Shown here: positions 20,590 through 30,796 of the stretch, piece after piece
Position numbering within the stretch: the stretch's first letter is position 1
Layout: every line of letters begins with the position of its first letter
The notes under the pieces: generated by a model
The model's database searches: none
Seen by the model: the letters and a program-made list of their open reading frames with translations, nothing else
What the model was told of the DNA's origin: nothing
Assembly (NCBI GenBank): GCA_018398815.1
Contig: CM031601.1
Location: 33,971,975-34,035,974, forward strand
From: Conus ventricosus
Lineage: Eukaryota > Mollusca > Gastropoda > Neogastropoda > Conidae
Direction: 5' to 3'
DNA length: 64,000 bases
Translations under genes and position numbers: made by a program

Positions 20590-21200
20590 TAGGTTTGGTT
20601 ATATCTGCTTACATAGTTCAGGCAGAATAGGAATTTGTTGATATAGTTTAGGCAGATTAGGAACTTGTTCATATAGTTCAGGCAGATTAGGAATCTGTTC
20701 ATATAATTCAGACAGATAAGGAATCTGTTCATATAGTTCAGGCAGATTAGTAATCTGTTCATATAGTTCAGGCAGATTAGGAACTTGTTCATATAGTTCA
20801 GATAGATAAGGAATCTGCTCATATAGTTCAGGTAGATTAGGAACTTGTTCATATAGTTCAGGCAGATTAGGAACTTGTTCATATAGTTCAGGCAGATTAG
20901 GAACTTGTTCATATAGTTCAGGCAGATTAGGAATCTGTTCATATTGTTCAGGCAGATTAGGAATTTGTTCATATAGTTCAGGCAGATTAGGAATTTGTTC
21001 ATATAGTTCAGGCAGATTAGGAATTTGTTCATATAGTTCAGGCACATTAGGAACTTGTTCATATAGTTCAGGCAGGTTAGGAACTTGTTCATATAGTTCA
21101 GGCAGATTAGGAACTTGTTCATATAGTTCAGGCAGACCAAGCATCTCTGTTTGTAGGCCAGGCAGATAAGGCATCTGTTTTTATAGGTCAGGCAGACCAG
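20590..21200. repeat. 30-bp minisatellite, about 20 copies
   Basis: The unit is GGCAGATTAGGAACTTGTTC ATATAGTTCA. The 30-bp period leaves two minus-strand frames of 183 and 191 codons open (LPELYEQVPN and LNYMNKFLIC repeats); these are artefacts. Confidence 0.95.
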
Positions 21201-21480
21201 ACATCTGCAGACAGATTATTTATTGCCACTGATACACAATTGCCAAGTACAGCTGACAACCACATGAGAGGGAAATCCATACAGTTTCCTAATGAGGTGT
21301 CCACTGTGCTACACTTTGTATGGATGAACCAGACAGGAATCCATACAGTTTCCTAATGAGGTGTCCACTGTGCTACACTTTGTATGGATGAACCAGACAG
21401 GAATCCATACAGTTTCCTGATTAGGTGTCCACTGTGCTACACTTTGTATGGATGAACCAGACTGGAATCCATAGTTTCCT
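21201..21480. repeat. 62-bp minisatellite, 3-4 copies
   Basis: The unit contains GAATCCATACAGTTTCCTAA and GTCCACTGTGCTACACTTTG. Confidence 0.9.
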
Positions 21481-21789
21481 AATGAGCTCTCCACTGTACT
21501 TTGAATAGACACTTTTGTAAAGATACGAGCACTTAGTTTGATTCCAGTCACCGGACATGTCTTGGCAACAGGCTTCCAGTGTCTTGTTGATACTGTTAAA
21601 GCATGCACTGTCGTTAATGATGATAGGGGATTGCATGCTTTATTATGGTCATGGAGTGACAATGATGATGATGGCGATGCTCTTCAGTTCTATGTCTCAA
21701 TATAGTCAAAGAGTTATGGTGATCATGATGAGTTTCATGGGTTATCATTGTTGCAGAGTTACATGTTGATAAGTTACACATGTCATTGT
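21481..21789. other. intron sequence, no gene seen
   Basis: ATGATG-rich sequence near 21615-21740. I searched it in particular for the missing exon 4 and found no match on the plus strand. Confidence 0.45.
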
Positions 21790-23360
21790 TGTCTGACTTC
21801 TGTTCAGTTCAACCACCATGCTGACCACCAGCACTGTTACACATGCCATTGTCTGTGGTCTGTCTGTACAAGTACAGTGCTGACACATATTGTCTGTGGT
21901 CTGTCTGTACAACTACAATGCTGACACGTATCATTGTCTGTGGTCTGTCTATACAACTACGATACTGACACATATTATCTGTGGTCTGTCTGTACAACTA
22001 CAATGCTGACACGTATCATTGTCTGTGGTCTGTACAACTACAATGCTGACACGTATCATTGTCTGTGGTCTGTCTGTACAACTACAATGCTGACACATAT
22101 CATTGTCTGTGGTCTGTCTGTACAACTACAATGCTGACACATATCATTGTCTGTGGTCTGTCTGTACAACTACAATGCTGACACGTATCATTGTCTGTGC
22201 TCTGTCTGTACAACTACAATGCTGACACGAATCATTGTCTGTGGTCTGTCTGTACAACTACAATGCTGACACGAATCATTGTCTGTGGTCTGTCTGTACA
22301 ACTACAATGCTGACACGTATCATTGTCTGTGGTCTGTCTGTACAACTACAATGCTGACACGTATCATTGTCTGTGGTCTGTCTATACAACTACAATGCTG
22401 ACACGTATCATTGTCTTGTGGTCTGTCTGTACAACTGCAATGCTGACACATATTATTATCTGTGGTCTATCTATACAACTACAGTGCTGTCAGCATTGTT
22501 ACACATATCAGTGTCTGTGGTCTGTATATCATTGTCAGCATTGTTACATATATCATTGTCTATTATCTGTATATCATTGTCAGCATTGTTACATATATCA
22601 TTGTCAGTGGTCTGTCTATACAACTACAATGCTGTCAGTACTGTTACATATATCATTGTCTGTGGTCTGTATATCATTGTCAGCATTATTACACATATCA
22701 GTGTCTGTGGTCTGTATATCATTGTCAGCATTGTTACATATATCATTGTCTATTATCTGTATATCATTGTCAGCATTGTTACATATATCATTGTCTATGG
22801 TCTGTTTGTACAACTACAATGCTGTCAGTACTGTTACATATATCATTGTCTATTATCTGTATATCATTGTCAGCATTGTTACCTATAACATTGCCCTGAT
22901 GTGGCCCTTTGCGGTCGGCTGGGCTATAAGCAACATTATCTTACCTATATCATCGTCTGTGGTCTGTCTATACAACTACAATGCTGTCAGCACTGTTACA
23001 TATATCATTGTCTGTAATCTGTATATCATTGTCAGCATTGTTACATATATCATTGTCTGTGGTCTGTCTGTACAACTACAATGCTGTCAGCACTGTTACA
23101 TATATCATTGTCTGTGATCTGTATATCATTGTCAGCATTGTTACATATATCATTGTCTGTGGTCTGTCTGTACAACTACAATGCTGTCAGCACTGTTACA
23201 TATATCATTATCTATTATCTGTATATCATTGTCAGCATTGTTACATATATCATTGTCTGTGGTCTGTCTGTACAACTACAATGCTGTCAGCACTGTTACA
23301 TATATCATTGTCTGTGGTCTGTATATCATTGTCAGCAATGTTACATCATGGTCTGTGTTC
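21790..23360. repeat. older half of the exon 5-derived array
   Basis: Units such as GTCTGTGGTCTGTCTGTACA ACTACAATGCTGACACGTAT and versions with GCTGTCAGCACTGTTACATA are diverged forms of the unit in 23361-23995. Subunits without the ACTACAATG part also occur. Long open frames are artefacts. Confidence 0.85.
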
Positions 23361-23995
23361 TGTCCAGTTCAACTACAGTGCTGTCAGCAGTGTTACACAT
23401 ATCATTGTCTGTGTTCTGTCCAGTTCAACTATAGTGCTGTCAGCAATGTTAATCATGGTCTGTGTTCAGTCCAGTTCAACTACAGTGCTGTCAGCAATGT
23501 TACATCATGGTCTGTGTTCTGTCCAGTTCAACTACAGCGCTGTCAGCAGTGTTACATCATGGTCTGTGTTCTGTCCAGTTCAACTACAGTGCTGTCAGCA
23601 ATGTTGCATCATGGTCTGTGTTCTGTCCAGTTCAACTACAGCGCTGTCAGCAGTGTTACATCATGGTCTGTGTTCTGTCCAGTTCAACTACAGTGCTGTC
23701 AGCAATGTTACATCATGGTCTGTGTTCTGTCCAGTTCAACTACAGTGCTGTCAGCAATGTTACATCATGGTCTGTGTTCTGTCCAGTTCAACTACAGTGC
23801 TGTCAGCAATGTTACATCATGGTCTGTGTTCTGTCCAGTTCAACTACAGTGCTGTCAGCAATGTTACATCATGGTCTGTGTTCTGTCCAGTTCAACTACA
23901 GTGCTGTCAGCAGTGTTACATCATGGTCTGTGTTCTGTCCAGTTCAACTACAGCGCTGTCAGCAATGTTACACACATGGTCTGTGTTCTGTCCAG
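23361..23995. repeat. 52-bp array carrying copies of the exon 5 splice acceptor
   Basis: About 13 units of GTGTTCTGTCCAGTTCAACT ACAGTGCTGTCAGC plus AATGTTACATCATGGTCT. The last unit merges with exon 5, where TGTCCAG is the acceptor and TTCAACTACAGCGCTGTC is coding (FNYSAV). Each unit therefore holds a copy of the acceptor and the first six codons. Confidence 0.92.
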
Positions 23996-24157
23996 TTCAA
24001 CTACAGCGCTGTCCGTCAGCACTGTAATGTGTGGAGGAACTGTATTGACATCCAGGACAGCTGGGAGAAGGTCAAGGGCATTGTCAATTATTATGGGAAA
24101 AATGTCAACAATTTTGCCATGGCTTCTGGCCCCGGAGGGTTTGCTGACCCAGATCAG
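23996..24157 (+). CDS. NAGA: GH27 copy 1, exon 5 (acid/base residue)
   Basis: The exon is 162 bp in phase 0 at both ends, the same as human GLA exon 5. It encodes FNYSAVRQHCNVWRNCIDIQ and DSW, and ends GPGGFADPDQ before donor GTAAGG. The Asp of CIDIQDSW aligns with the GLA acid/base D231. NYS is a possible N-glycosylation site. GPGGFADPD replaces the usual GPGGWNDPD. The start is placed at the last of a series of equivalent acceptors because only this one is followed by the conserved RQHCNVWRN. Confidence 0.93.
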
Positions 24158-24186
24158 GTAAGGACCCCTGGGCTGGTGTGTGGTGC

Positions 24187-24231
<45 letters not shown>

Positions 24232-24680
24232 TCCATGTGTGTGTGTGTGTGTGTCCATGTGTGTGTGTGTGTGTGTGTCCATGTCCATGTGTGTGTGTGA
24301 GTCCATGTGTGTGTGTGTGAGTCCATGTGTGTGTGTGTGTGTGTTCATGTGTGTGTGAGTGTTCGTGTGTGTGTGTGTGTTTGTATGTGTGTGTGTGTTT
24401 ATGTGTTTGTGCATCCATGTGTGCAAGTATGTGTGTGTGTGTGCTCATGTGTGTGTGTGTATGTGTGTCAATATGTGAGTGTGTGTGTGTCCATATGTGT
24501 GTGTGTGTTCATATGTGTGTGTGTGTGTGTGTGTGTGTTCATGTGTGTGTATTCATGTGCGTGTGTGTCCATGTGTGCTTGTGTGCATGTGGTGTGTGTG
24601 CATGTGTTTATGTGTGTGTGTGTCTGTATCTGTGTCTGTGTCTGTGTGTTTTTAAATGTGTGTGTGTTTGAATGTATGTT
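24158..24680. repeat. (TG)n and degenerate TG-rich tract
   Basis: Pure and interrupted GT repeats begin about 30 bp after the exon 5 donor. All frames here are artefacts. Confidence 0.95.
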
Positions 24681-24915
24681 CTTGGTATATTTTTGTTTGC
24701 AGCACATCACATTTGTTGACAGTCCCATGCATTCTGGACAATGTTGACAGTGTCTTGCTTTGTTGACAATTTGCTGCTGAAATTTGTCATTTGAGTATGT
24801 CAGATATGCTTCAACACCTATTCCCGTCTATTCTGTATTTGTGATGCTCACATTCATCATACTTGTAGATGTGGAAATTGCTTATGCCAACCAAAGTTTC
24901 ATCTTTCTGCTTCAG
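24681..24915. other. end of intron 5
   Basis: Unique sequence ending in the acceptor CTTTCTGCTTCAG at 24915. Confidence 0.7.
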
Positions 24916-25113
24916 TTGATCGTGGGCAACTTTGGACTGAGCTACTACCAGCAGAAAGCCCAGTTTGGGATGTGGGCCATGTTTGCCGCTCCCCTCTTCA
25001 TGTCGGTGGACCTGCGCACCATCCACCCAGAGTCCAGGGCCATCCTGCTGAGCAGGGAGGTCATCGCCATCAACCAGGACCCCCGGGGAGCCCAGGCCAT
25101 CATGCTGTACACG
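24916..25113 (+). CDS. NAGA: GH27 copy 1, exon 6
   Basis: The exon is 198 bp (66 codons), phase 0 at both ends, identical in length to human GLA exon 6. It encodes LIVGNFGLSYYQQKAQFGMW, AMFAAPLFMSVDLRTIHPES and ends VIAINQDPRGAQAIMLYT. GNFGLS, MAAPL-like FAAPLFMS-DLR and the INQDP motif are GH27 hallmarks closing the barrel. Donor GTCAGC after 25113 is non-optimal. Confidence 0.94.
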
Positions 25114-25194
25114 GTCAGCCAGGCTTCCAGTTCTCAGGGGCACGTTCTCTGTCTGTCATCTTCCAGTTTTCAGGGGCACGTTCTCTATCTGTCA
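25114..25194. repeat. first part of 36-bp array at the exon 6 donor
   Basis: The array starts within ten bases of the donor: GCCAGGCTTCCAGTTCTCAG GGGCACGTTCTCT. It is split from the rest (26805-27405) by the hAT-like element. Confidence 0.85.
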
Positions 25195-26804
25195 CAGGGT
25201 TCGTAGGGTCCTTTCAAGTCCTTTTAAGTCCTTATGAATTGGATTTTGGTTAAAAGGCCTTTTAAGTGCTTTGATTCAGCAAGTTGGTCCTTTTAACTCA
25301 TCAGGAGGTCCTTTTAAGTTTTCAAAGGTACTGTTAAGTCCTGTTTTATCAAGAGAAAGAGACTTGAGAACGAAACTGAAACACCTTCGACAACCAAAAC
25401 CGTACTTTTGCAAGTTGCAAAGAGTTGAAAGATGCCGACGCGATATCGTCTGAAACTCAGTACTGTACAACGTCAAGGATAGAATTACTAGGCCTATAAC
25501 ATTAGTGCGCTTTCTGCTCAGTGGCAGACTACGTGAAGCCGCGCGCAGTGGCTATGAGTCACGCCTGCTGCTTTGCTTAGCTTTGACGTCATGGGTTCCA
25601 AAGAGCAGACGCGGTGCTAATGTTTGCGGCATATAGCTGACACAATATTTTCGGTCAAACGATCTATGTTAAAAGGTTCCCTGTATAGAAATTAATTAAA
25701 AGAGTGTGGCAATAAAGATGAAAACATATTACCCAAATAAATGTAGGTACATAACATCACGGTTTGCGAACATGCGAACATAACAAACTGCCTTGGAGAA
25801 CAGCTATATGCTGCATTCTTGAGCAGCATGTACAAGATAGATGCCTTCTCCCGTCTCTTCTCCTCCTTCCTCCTTTTTCCCTGCGCTAGCTAATTCTGAC
25901 GGAGGCCTAGTTTGGAAAGTTTTAAAAAAGTTTTGTTTGCAAGCTAAACGTTCAAAATGCCAGGGAAATGTTCCTTTCAGGATAGATGGTTATCTGATAA
26001 AGTTTATTGCGAGTGGGTGAGAAGGGATACTGTGGACAAGCATTCTGCTCGGTGCCTTTTTTGTGGGGTTTCGTTGAAACTTGCATCAATGGGAGAGAGT
26101 GTCCTTAAGCAGCATGCCAAGACCGACAGACATGTGAAAAATGAACGAAAATTCAAGGCAGACACCAGATGTAACATGACTGATTTCTTTTCAACAAACA
26201 GCAGTGTGTCAAGCACAGTCGCTTCCAGTTCAACTAGCAGTACTAGTCATGCCACTGCCAGCAATGAAAGTGCGTCAGTACAAGTCCAACCACAGAAATC
26301 TACTACTAGTACTAGGCCTAGATCTAGTTTTGATCTTGACAGCGGTCGATTGAAGGCTGAAGTGTTGTGGGCAATGAAAGTTGTGGACTGCCACTACAGT
26401 TACAGATCATCAGAGCAGAGCGGAGAATTGTTCAGATAGTAGTGTAGTGGGTCTGACAGTAAAAACAAAGGAATGAAAGTGATTCATCATTATGTGTCTA
26501 TAATAGTTTGTGACTCACAGTGAAAACTCAGTAATCTACATATTTGTGAAATACAACTTTGTGACAATAACATTCAGCCAAAGAAACCTACAGTGACGTG
26601 AATTGCAAAGACTGAATTAACATTCAAATGGGATTAGCTGTTCCTCTGTTTATGAGAGGTAAGTGTCTGCTGTTCTGCATGTCAAAAGGTTTGGGGTGTA
26701 CTGTAAAGTCATGTTGGCAAAGGTCCTTTTAAACTGATTTGAGGTCCTTATAAAGTCCTTTAAAGGTCCTTTTTTGGCTTCATGCCCACCACCTGGGAAC
26801 CCTG
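25195..26804 (+). mobile_element. hAT-like non-autonomous DNA transposon
   Basis: The ends are CAGGGTTC at 25195 and GAACCCTG ending at 26804, an 8-bp perfect terminal inverted repeat. TGTCA flanks both sides (25190-25194 and 26805-26809), a 5-bp target duplication. Subterminal AAGGTCCTTTTAA-type words occur at both ends. It carries a truncated zinc-finger transposase frame. It inserted into the 36-bp array and is therefore younger than it. Confidence 0.8.
25957..26439 (+). pseudogene. truncated hAT-like transposase N-terminus
   Basis: A 160-residue frame starts MPGKCSFQDRWLSDKVYCEW. It has a BED-like zinc finger C33-x2-C36 ... H53-x5-H59, a Ser/Thr-rich linker, and ends with AEVLWAMKVVDCHYSYRSSE, the start of the catalytic region in proteins of this kind. 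It then stops (TAG), and no RNase H-like core follows before the 3' end of the element. This looks like an internal deletion. The finger could still bind element ends, but transposition activity is not expected. Confidence 0.7.
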
Positions 26805-27405
26805 TGTCATCTTCCAGTTCTCAGGGGCACGTTCTCTATCTGTCATCTTCCAGTTCTCAGGGCACGTTCTCTATCTGTCATCTTCCAGTTCTCAGGGGCA
26901 CGTTCTCTATCTGTCATCTTCCAGTTCTCAGGGGCACGTTCTCTATCTGTCATCTTCCAGTTCTCAGGGGCACGTTCTCTATCTGTCATCTTCCAGTTCT
27001 CAGGGGCACGTTCTCTATCTGTCATCTTCCAGTTCTCAGGGGCACGTCCTCTTTCTGTCATCTTCCAGTTCTCAGGGGCACATTCTCTATCTGTCATTTT
27101 TCCAGTTCTCAGGGGCACATTCTCTATCTGTCATCTTCCAGTTCTCAGGGGCACGTCCTCTTTCTGTCATCTTCCAGTTCTCAGGGGCACATTCTCTATC
27201 TGTCATTTTTCCAGTTCTCAGGGGCACATTCTCTATCTGTCATCTTCCAGTTCTCAGGGGTACGTCCTCTTACTGTCATCTTCCAGTTCTCAGGGGCACG
27301 TCCTCTTTCTGTCATCTTCCAGTTCTCAGGGGCACGTTCTCTTTCTGTCATCTTCCAGTTCTCGGGGGCACGTCCTCTTTCTGTCATCTTGTTTCATCTT
27401 CCAGG
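26805..27405. repeat. 36-bp minisatellite, main block, about 17 copies
   Basis: The unit is CATCTTCCAGTTCTCAGGGG CACGTTCTCTATCTGT. The 36-bp period creates open frames above 200 codons on both strands; these are artefacts. Confidence 0.95.
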
Positions 27406-27488
27406 CTTTCTCAGCAGCAAAGCTGCTCACCCCAACTCCCCCCTTGCTCAGAGAACACTGGTGACTGACATGACCATAGTACATAACA

Positions 27489-27546
<58 letters not shown>

Positions 27547-27769
27547 ATGCATGCTTGTCTAAGCCATTTTTCATTTTCTCACACTCACACCTCCAGATCA
27601 CTTAACCTTATGTGACAATAATATTTTTTCATCCTTATTCAGTACACATACCTTTCAAACAGTGAGTTGTTACCAAAGGCTAGGAAGGAGACAGATCTAG
27701 CATTCTCAGCAATATACCCTTTTTGTAAGACAAGGAGCAGACCAAAGTTCTCCACACTGGCACTGTATG
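27406..27769. repeat. intron sequence with (GT)n
   Basis: (GT)n lies at about 27490-27545. The rest is unique intron sequence without a gene. Confidence 0.8.
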
Positions 27770-27771
27770 TA

Positions 27772-29095
27772 CGAGGGTTGTTCAATTTAAGATGACACTA
27801 GGCTTGCCGTTTGGAAACGAAGCACCGCACAGAAAAATGTTTATACCAAACACAACTTTAAAGTTTACCTGATTAGAATTGCAGAAAATAAAGTTGACGT
27901 CATGACGCAACTCGGAGTATGACGTAATTACAACTGTGTTTCAAACAGCTGAGCCTGAAAAAAATGGACGTCACCAATGAGCAATTTCGTTTCTACACTT
28001 TCACAAGGCTACAACTTGGTGACGATTGTAGGAGGATACACGCAGATTTGCAAGCTGTTTACGGAACGGATTGTGTGTCTTCCCGCACAGTTTGCAGATG
28101 GGTCAAACAATTAAGAGCAGGTAGGGCGCCATCTGATTGGGGTAATCGTGCAGAGCGAGCTTTACCAGCTCGGAACGAACAAAACATTGCATTTGTGAAA
28201 AGACTGATAGAGGAGGATCCACATTCGACTGTGCGGGAATTAAGCGAGGCATGTGAGCTTTCAATTGGCACCATTAACAACATTCTGCACAAAGACCTTC
28301 ACATGAGAAAACTGGCTGCAAGATGGGTGCCACATCTCTTAAGCGATGATCAGAAGCAGCAGCGGGTGGCATGTTCACGCAAACTGCTCGACGAGTTTGA
28401 GCCCAATGGGCCAAAACGACTGTGTGACTTAGTGACGGGAGACGAGAGTTGGCTGACATTCTACGGCATCCCCAACAAACGCTGCAACCGCATGTGGGTT
28501 GGCCCTGACGGAGACCGACCAGTTGTTCTTCGCCCAGGATTCCAGAGTCGCAAGCGAATGTTTTCTATTTTTTTCAACACGCAAGGCCTTGTGGCAATTG
28601 ACATTTTGCCTGAGAAATCAACAATCACTGCCTCCTACTATACCCAAGTTGTGCTCCCAAAAGTTGTAGGAAAAATCCATGAGCAGCGCCCAACCGTCAG
28701 CACCCAGAGGACCCTTCTTCTGCATGACAATGCCAGTGTCCATAAGGCGAAGGTCACCACGACCTTCCTGAGCGAGCAAGGAATCCAAGTTTTGGACCAC
28801 CCACCCTACAGCCCCGACTTGGCCCCATGCGACTTCTGGCTGTTCCCTGCTCTGAAGGAAAAGCTCGCTGGGCGTAAGTTTGACCGGGTACAAGACCTCG
28901 CCAAAGCCGTAAGATCAGAGTTGTCCGGTCTGCCTAAAACCGACTACCAGAGGCGCTTGAGAATTGGCGTAGGAGGCTTGAAATTTGCATTCGAGCCAAC
29001 GGAGAATACTTCGAGGGGATGTAAAAGTTTCAAGTTGCTGAGATGAGAGGTACGTTTTTTAAGGGGTGGTGACATCTTAAATTGAACAACCCTCG
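27772..29095 (+). mobile_element. complete mariner transposon
   Basis: The element begins CGAGGGTTGTTCAATTTAAG and ends with its reverse complement (CTTAAATTGAACAACCCTCG), a terminal inverted repeat of at least 23 bp. TA dinucleotides at 27770-27771 and 29096-29097 are the expected target duplication. It is 1324 bp long with one uninterrupted transposase gene. It lies in intron 6 of copy 1. Confidence 0.96.
27964..29046 (+). CDS. mariner transposase, full length
   Basis: This 360-residue protein cuts and joins the ends of its own element in the nucleus. The N-terminal half carries helix-turn-helix DNA-binding regions (residues about 20-50 and 75-110). The linker motif WVPHLL is at 121-126. 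The catalytic triad is D160 (TGDESW), D255 (LLLHDNASVHKA) and D290 (SPDLAPCDFW), with 34 residues between the last two, the DD34D mark of mariner. Length is normal for the family, with no stop or frameshift, so it may be recent and functional. The start ATG follows an A-rich stretch and is the first in frame. Confidence 0.96.
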   Translation: MDVTNEQFRFYTFTRLQLGDDCRRIHADLQAVYGTDCVSSRTVCRWVKQLRAGRAPSDWGNRAERALPARNEQNIAFVKRLIEEDPHSTVRELSEACELSIGTINNILHKDLHMRKLAARWVPHLLSDDQKQQRVACSRKLLDEFEPNGPKRLCDLVTGDESWLTFYGIPNKRCNRMWVGPDGDRPVVLRPGFQSRKRMFSIFFNTQGLVAIDILPEKSTITASYYTQVVLPKVVGKIHEQRPTVSTQRTLLLHDNASVHKAKVTTTFLSEQGIQVLDHPPYSPDLAPCDFWLFPALKEKLAGRKFDRVQDLAKAVRSELSGLPKTDYQRRLRIGVGGLKFAFEPTENTSRGCKSFKLLR

Positions 29096-29097
29096 TA

Positions 29098-29517
29098 GAA
29101 GCAGGAAGAAACTCTAAGGAGAGCTTGACAGCAGAATGTCTTCAAAGAAGTACCCTTAGACAAGTTGTCTAGTGTCAGCTGACTTTGAGAGCCTGTACAA
29201 ATTCCCCATCACCGTGGATGTGACAAAGTGCACTGTATTCTGTGGATCTTCCTGCCACACTTTGTAGAGAACTCCATCCCACAGACAGGTGGGAATTCCA
29301 CTTGTTCATTATTCATTGTCCAGTGCCAGTGGATTGGCCGTCCTCTCTATCTTTCAATGAATCCTGGGAGCATTCTTTGATCATTTTAGAAGACATACAG
29401 CATGGCAAACTGTAAAATGACCTTTCCTAAGTTCAGTTGTTTGAATGGAGTCTGTGATTCATTCAACTGTGTCATGAGCTATTTCAGAAGTGTGACTGGG
29501 TTAAAAACAATTAAAGA
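29098..29517. other. intron 6 sequence between mariner and SINE
   Basis: No gene or repeat recognised. Confidence 0.6.
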
Positions 29518-30372
29518 ACCAGCCGCTGTGGCGAAGTGGTTAGCGTTGCAGATTCCGGGCTGGGAGGTCGTGGTGGGTTCGAATCCCATCAGAGTCATGT
29601 GGGTTTTTCTGCCCCGACTGGTTCCTACCCAGTTTGCTGCGGACTCAGTTGGGAAGACTGGGACCACACAGTCGAGTTTCATCCATTTAATGGATGCGTT
29701 TCTGAGAGTGTTGCTCAAATTTCCTGACCAACACTGCAGGTGTCTGTATCTCTTGGGCCTGGTTGACGCCGGGATATATTATGAAAGGAAGCATAGAGTA
29801 CAGCCCTGTCATATAGTCTCAGACCGAAATGGAAATCCATAGCATCATCTTAATCATCCTCATTCTCATCGATCAGCATTAAAAATATTTTTAAAATGTC
29901 TCAAGTTCTGTGGCCCTTCATGCCCTGCTCTCATGGTGACCTCAATTTCGATGTCCTCTCCACGTCTGTGGCCTTGGTTTGGTTCTGTCAGGGTCACCGG
30001 TATCAGCGAGTCCATGGGGGCTGTCTTTGGACGGACATGGTGGCACCCTCCAGAGGGAGAGCTCACTCACGCTGGCTCCGCGACTAAGCAATTATTGTCG
30101 TCAGTAGGGGGCTTAGTAGGTGGTGTCCTGCGTATGTTAGATCAGAACAGGCGCCACTGAACACCATCGAAGTGACTCGGCAGCAGTGCAGTGTCTCCTC
30201 CGGTGGTTGCCTCTTGACGACTTGACAGTGACTGCTCCCTGTGGATTGCCGGTGCCGGGGCTGTGGCGGGGCCGACCGGGCTGTGGCTGTGGACGGGGTG
30301 TCGGAATGAGCGGCATGGGTGCACTGCCTCTGAAGTGGCGCAGAGATTGGGACAGAAAAAAAAAAAAAAAAC
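29518..30372 (+). mobile_element. tRNA-derived long SINE, complete copy
   Basis: The head is tRNA-like: A-box region GTGGCGAAGTGGTTAGC and B-box GGTTCGAATCCC within about 75 bp, as in SINEs with an internal Pol III promoter. The body includes TATTATGAAAGGAAGC, ATCATCTTAATCATCCTC, TTTGGACGGACATGGTGG and GGGCTGTGGCGGGGCCG, and the copy ends in an A run (30355-30371). It is about 855 bp long. It is the best reference for the five derived arrays in this window. Confidence 0.9.
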
Positions 30373-30700
30373 AAGGAAAATGTGCTTCAGATGTCATGCC
30401 TGTGTTAAAAATGATTAATGAAGGAACGCACTTCATCATTAAATCTAAGAACAATCCAGCTTCCCATATGTAAAATAAACACACAGACATACCAGCTAAA
30501 TGACGGCGGACCAAATTTACCATAGATTTTAAAGTCATGTGTTTGTCTCCCTTCAAGAAGTAACAAGAGATGAGAAAAATGACTTTACAGAAACAACATG
30601 TAATTGGCTATCATATAGTCAGTCTTTTTTTTTTCTCAGAAAAAATAGCAAAGCAAATGAAAAAGATAAGCTAACTAAAAGAAACCTTTTATAATGTAAT
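30373..30700. other. intron 6 unique sequence
   Basis: AT-rich; no gene recognised. Confidence 0.6.
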
Positions 30701-30796
30701 TGGATGTGTCAGCTTCCTAATTCTGTATTGGATGTTTCAGCTTCCTAATTCTGTATTGGATGTTTCAGCTTCCTAATTCTGTATTGGATGTTTCAG
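30701..30796. repeat. 28-bp array carrying four copies of the exon 7 acceptor
   Basis: TTGGATGTTTCAG occurs with its AG at 30712, 30740, 30768 and 30796, each followed by CTTCC(T/A)AATTCT. The last is the true acceptor. Using the first one keeps frame (84 nt) but meets a TAA within the repeat; the middle two shift frame. Confidence 0.9.

Noticed and set aside
21421..21662. Minus-strand frame NDSACFNSINKTLEACCQDM as missing exon 4
   Set aside because: Wrong strand, and it lacks the LNRTG and CxWP motifs.
22323..24358. Several 260-350-codon frames across the exon 5 array
   Set aside because: All three frames are open because the unit has no stop; only the last part in one frame is the real exon.
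24154..24747. Frames rich in CVCVCV or HTHTHT
   Set aside because: Translations of (TG)n.
29518..29595. Functional tRNA gene
   Set aside because: A- and B-box are present, but the sequence is the head of a SINE repeated elsewhere, and no full cloverleaf was convincing.
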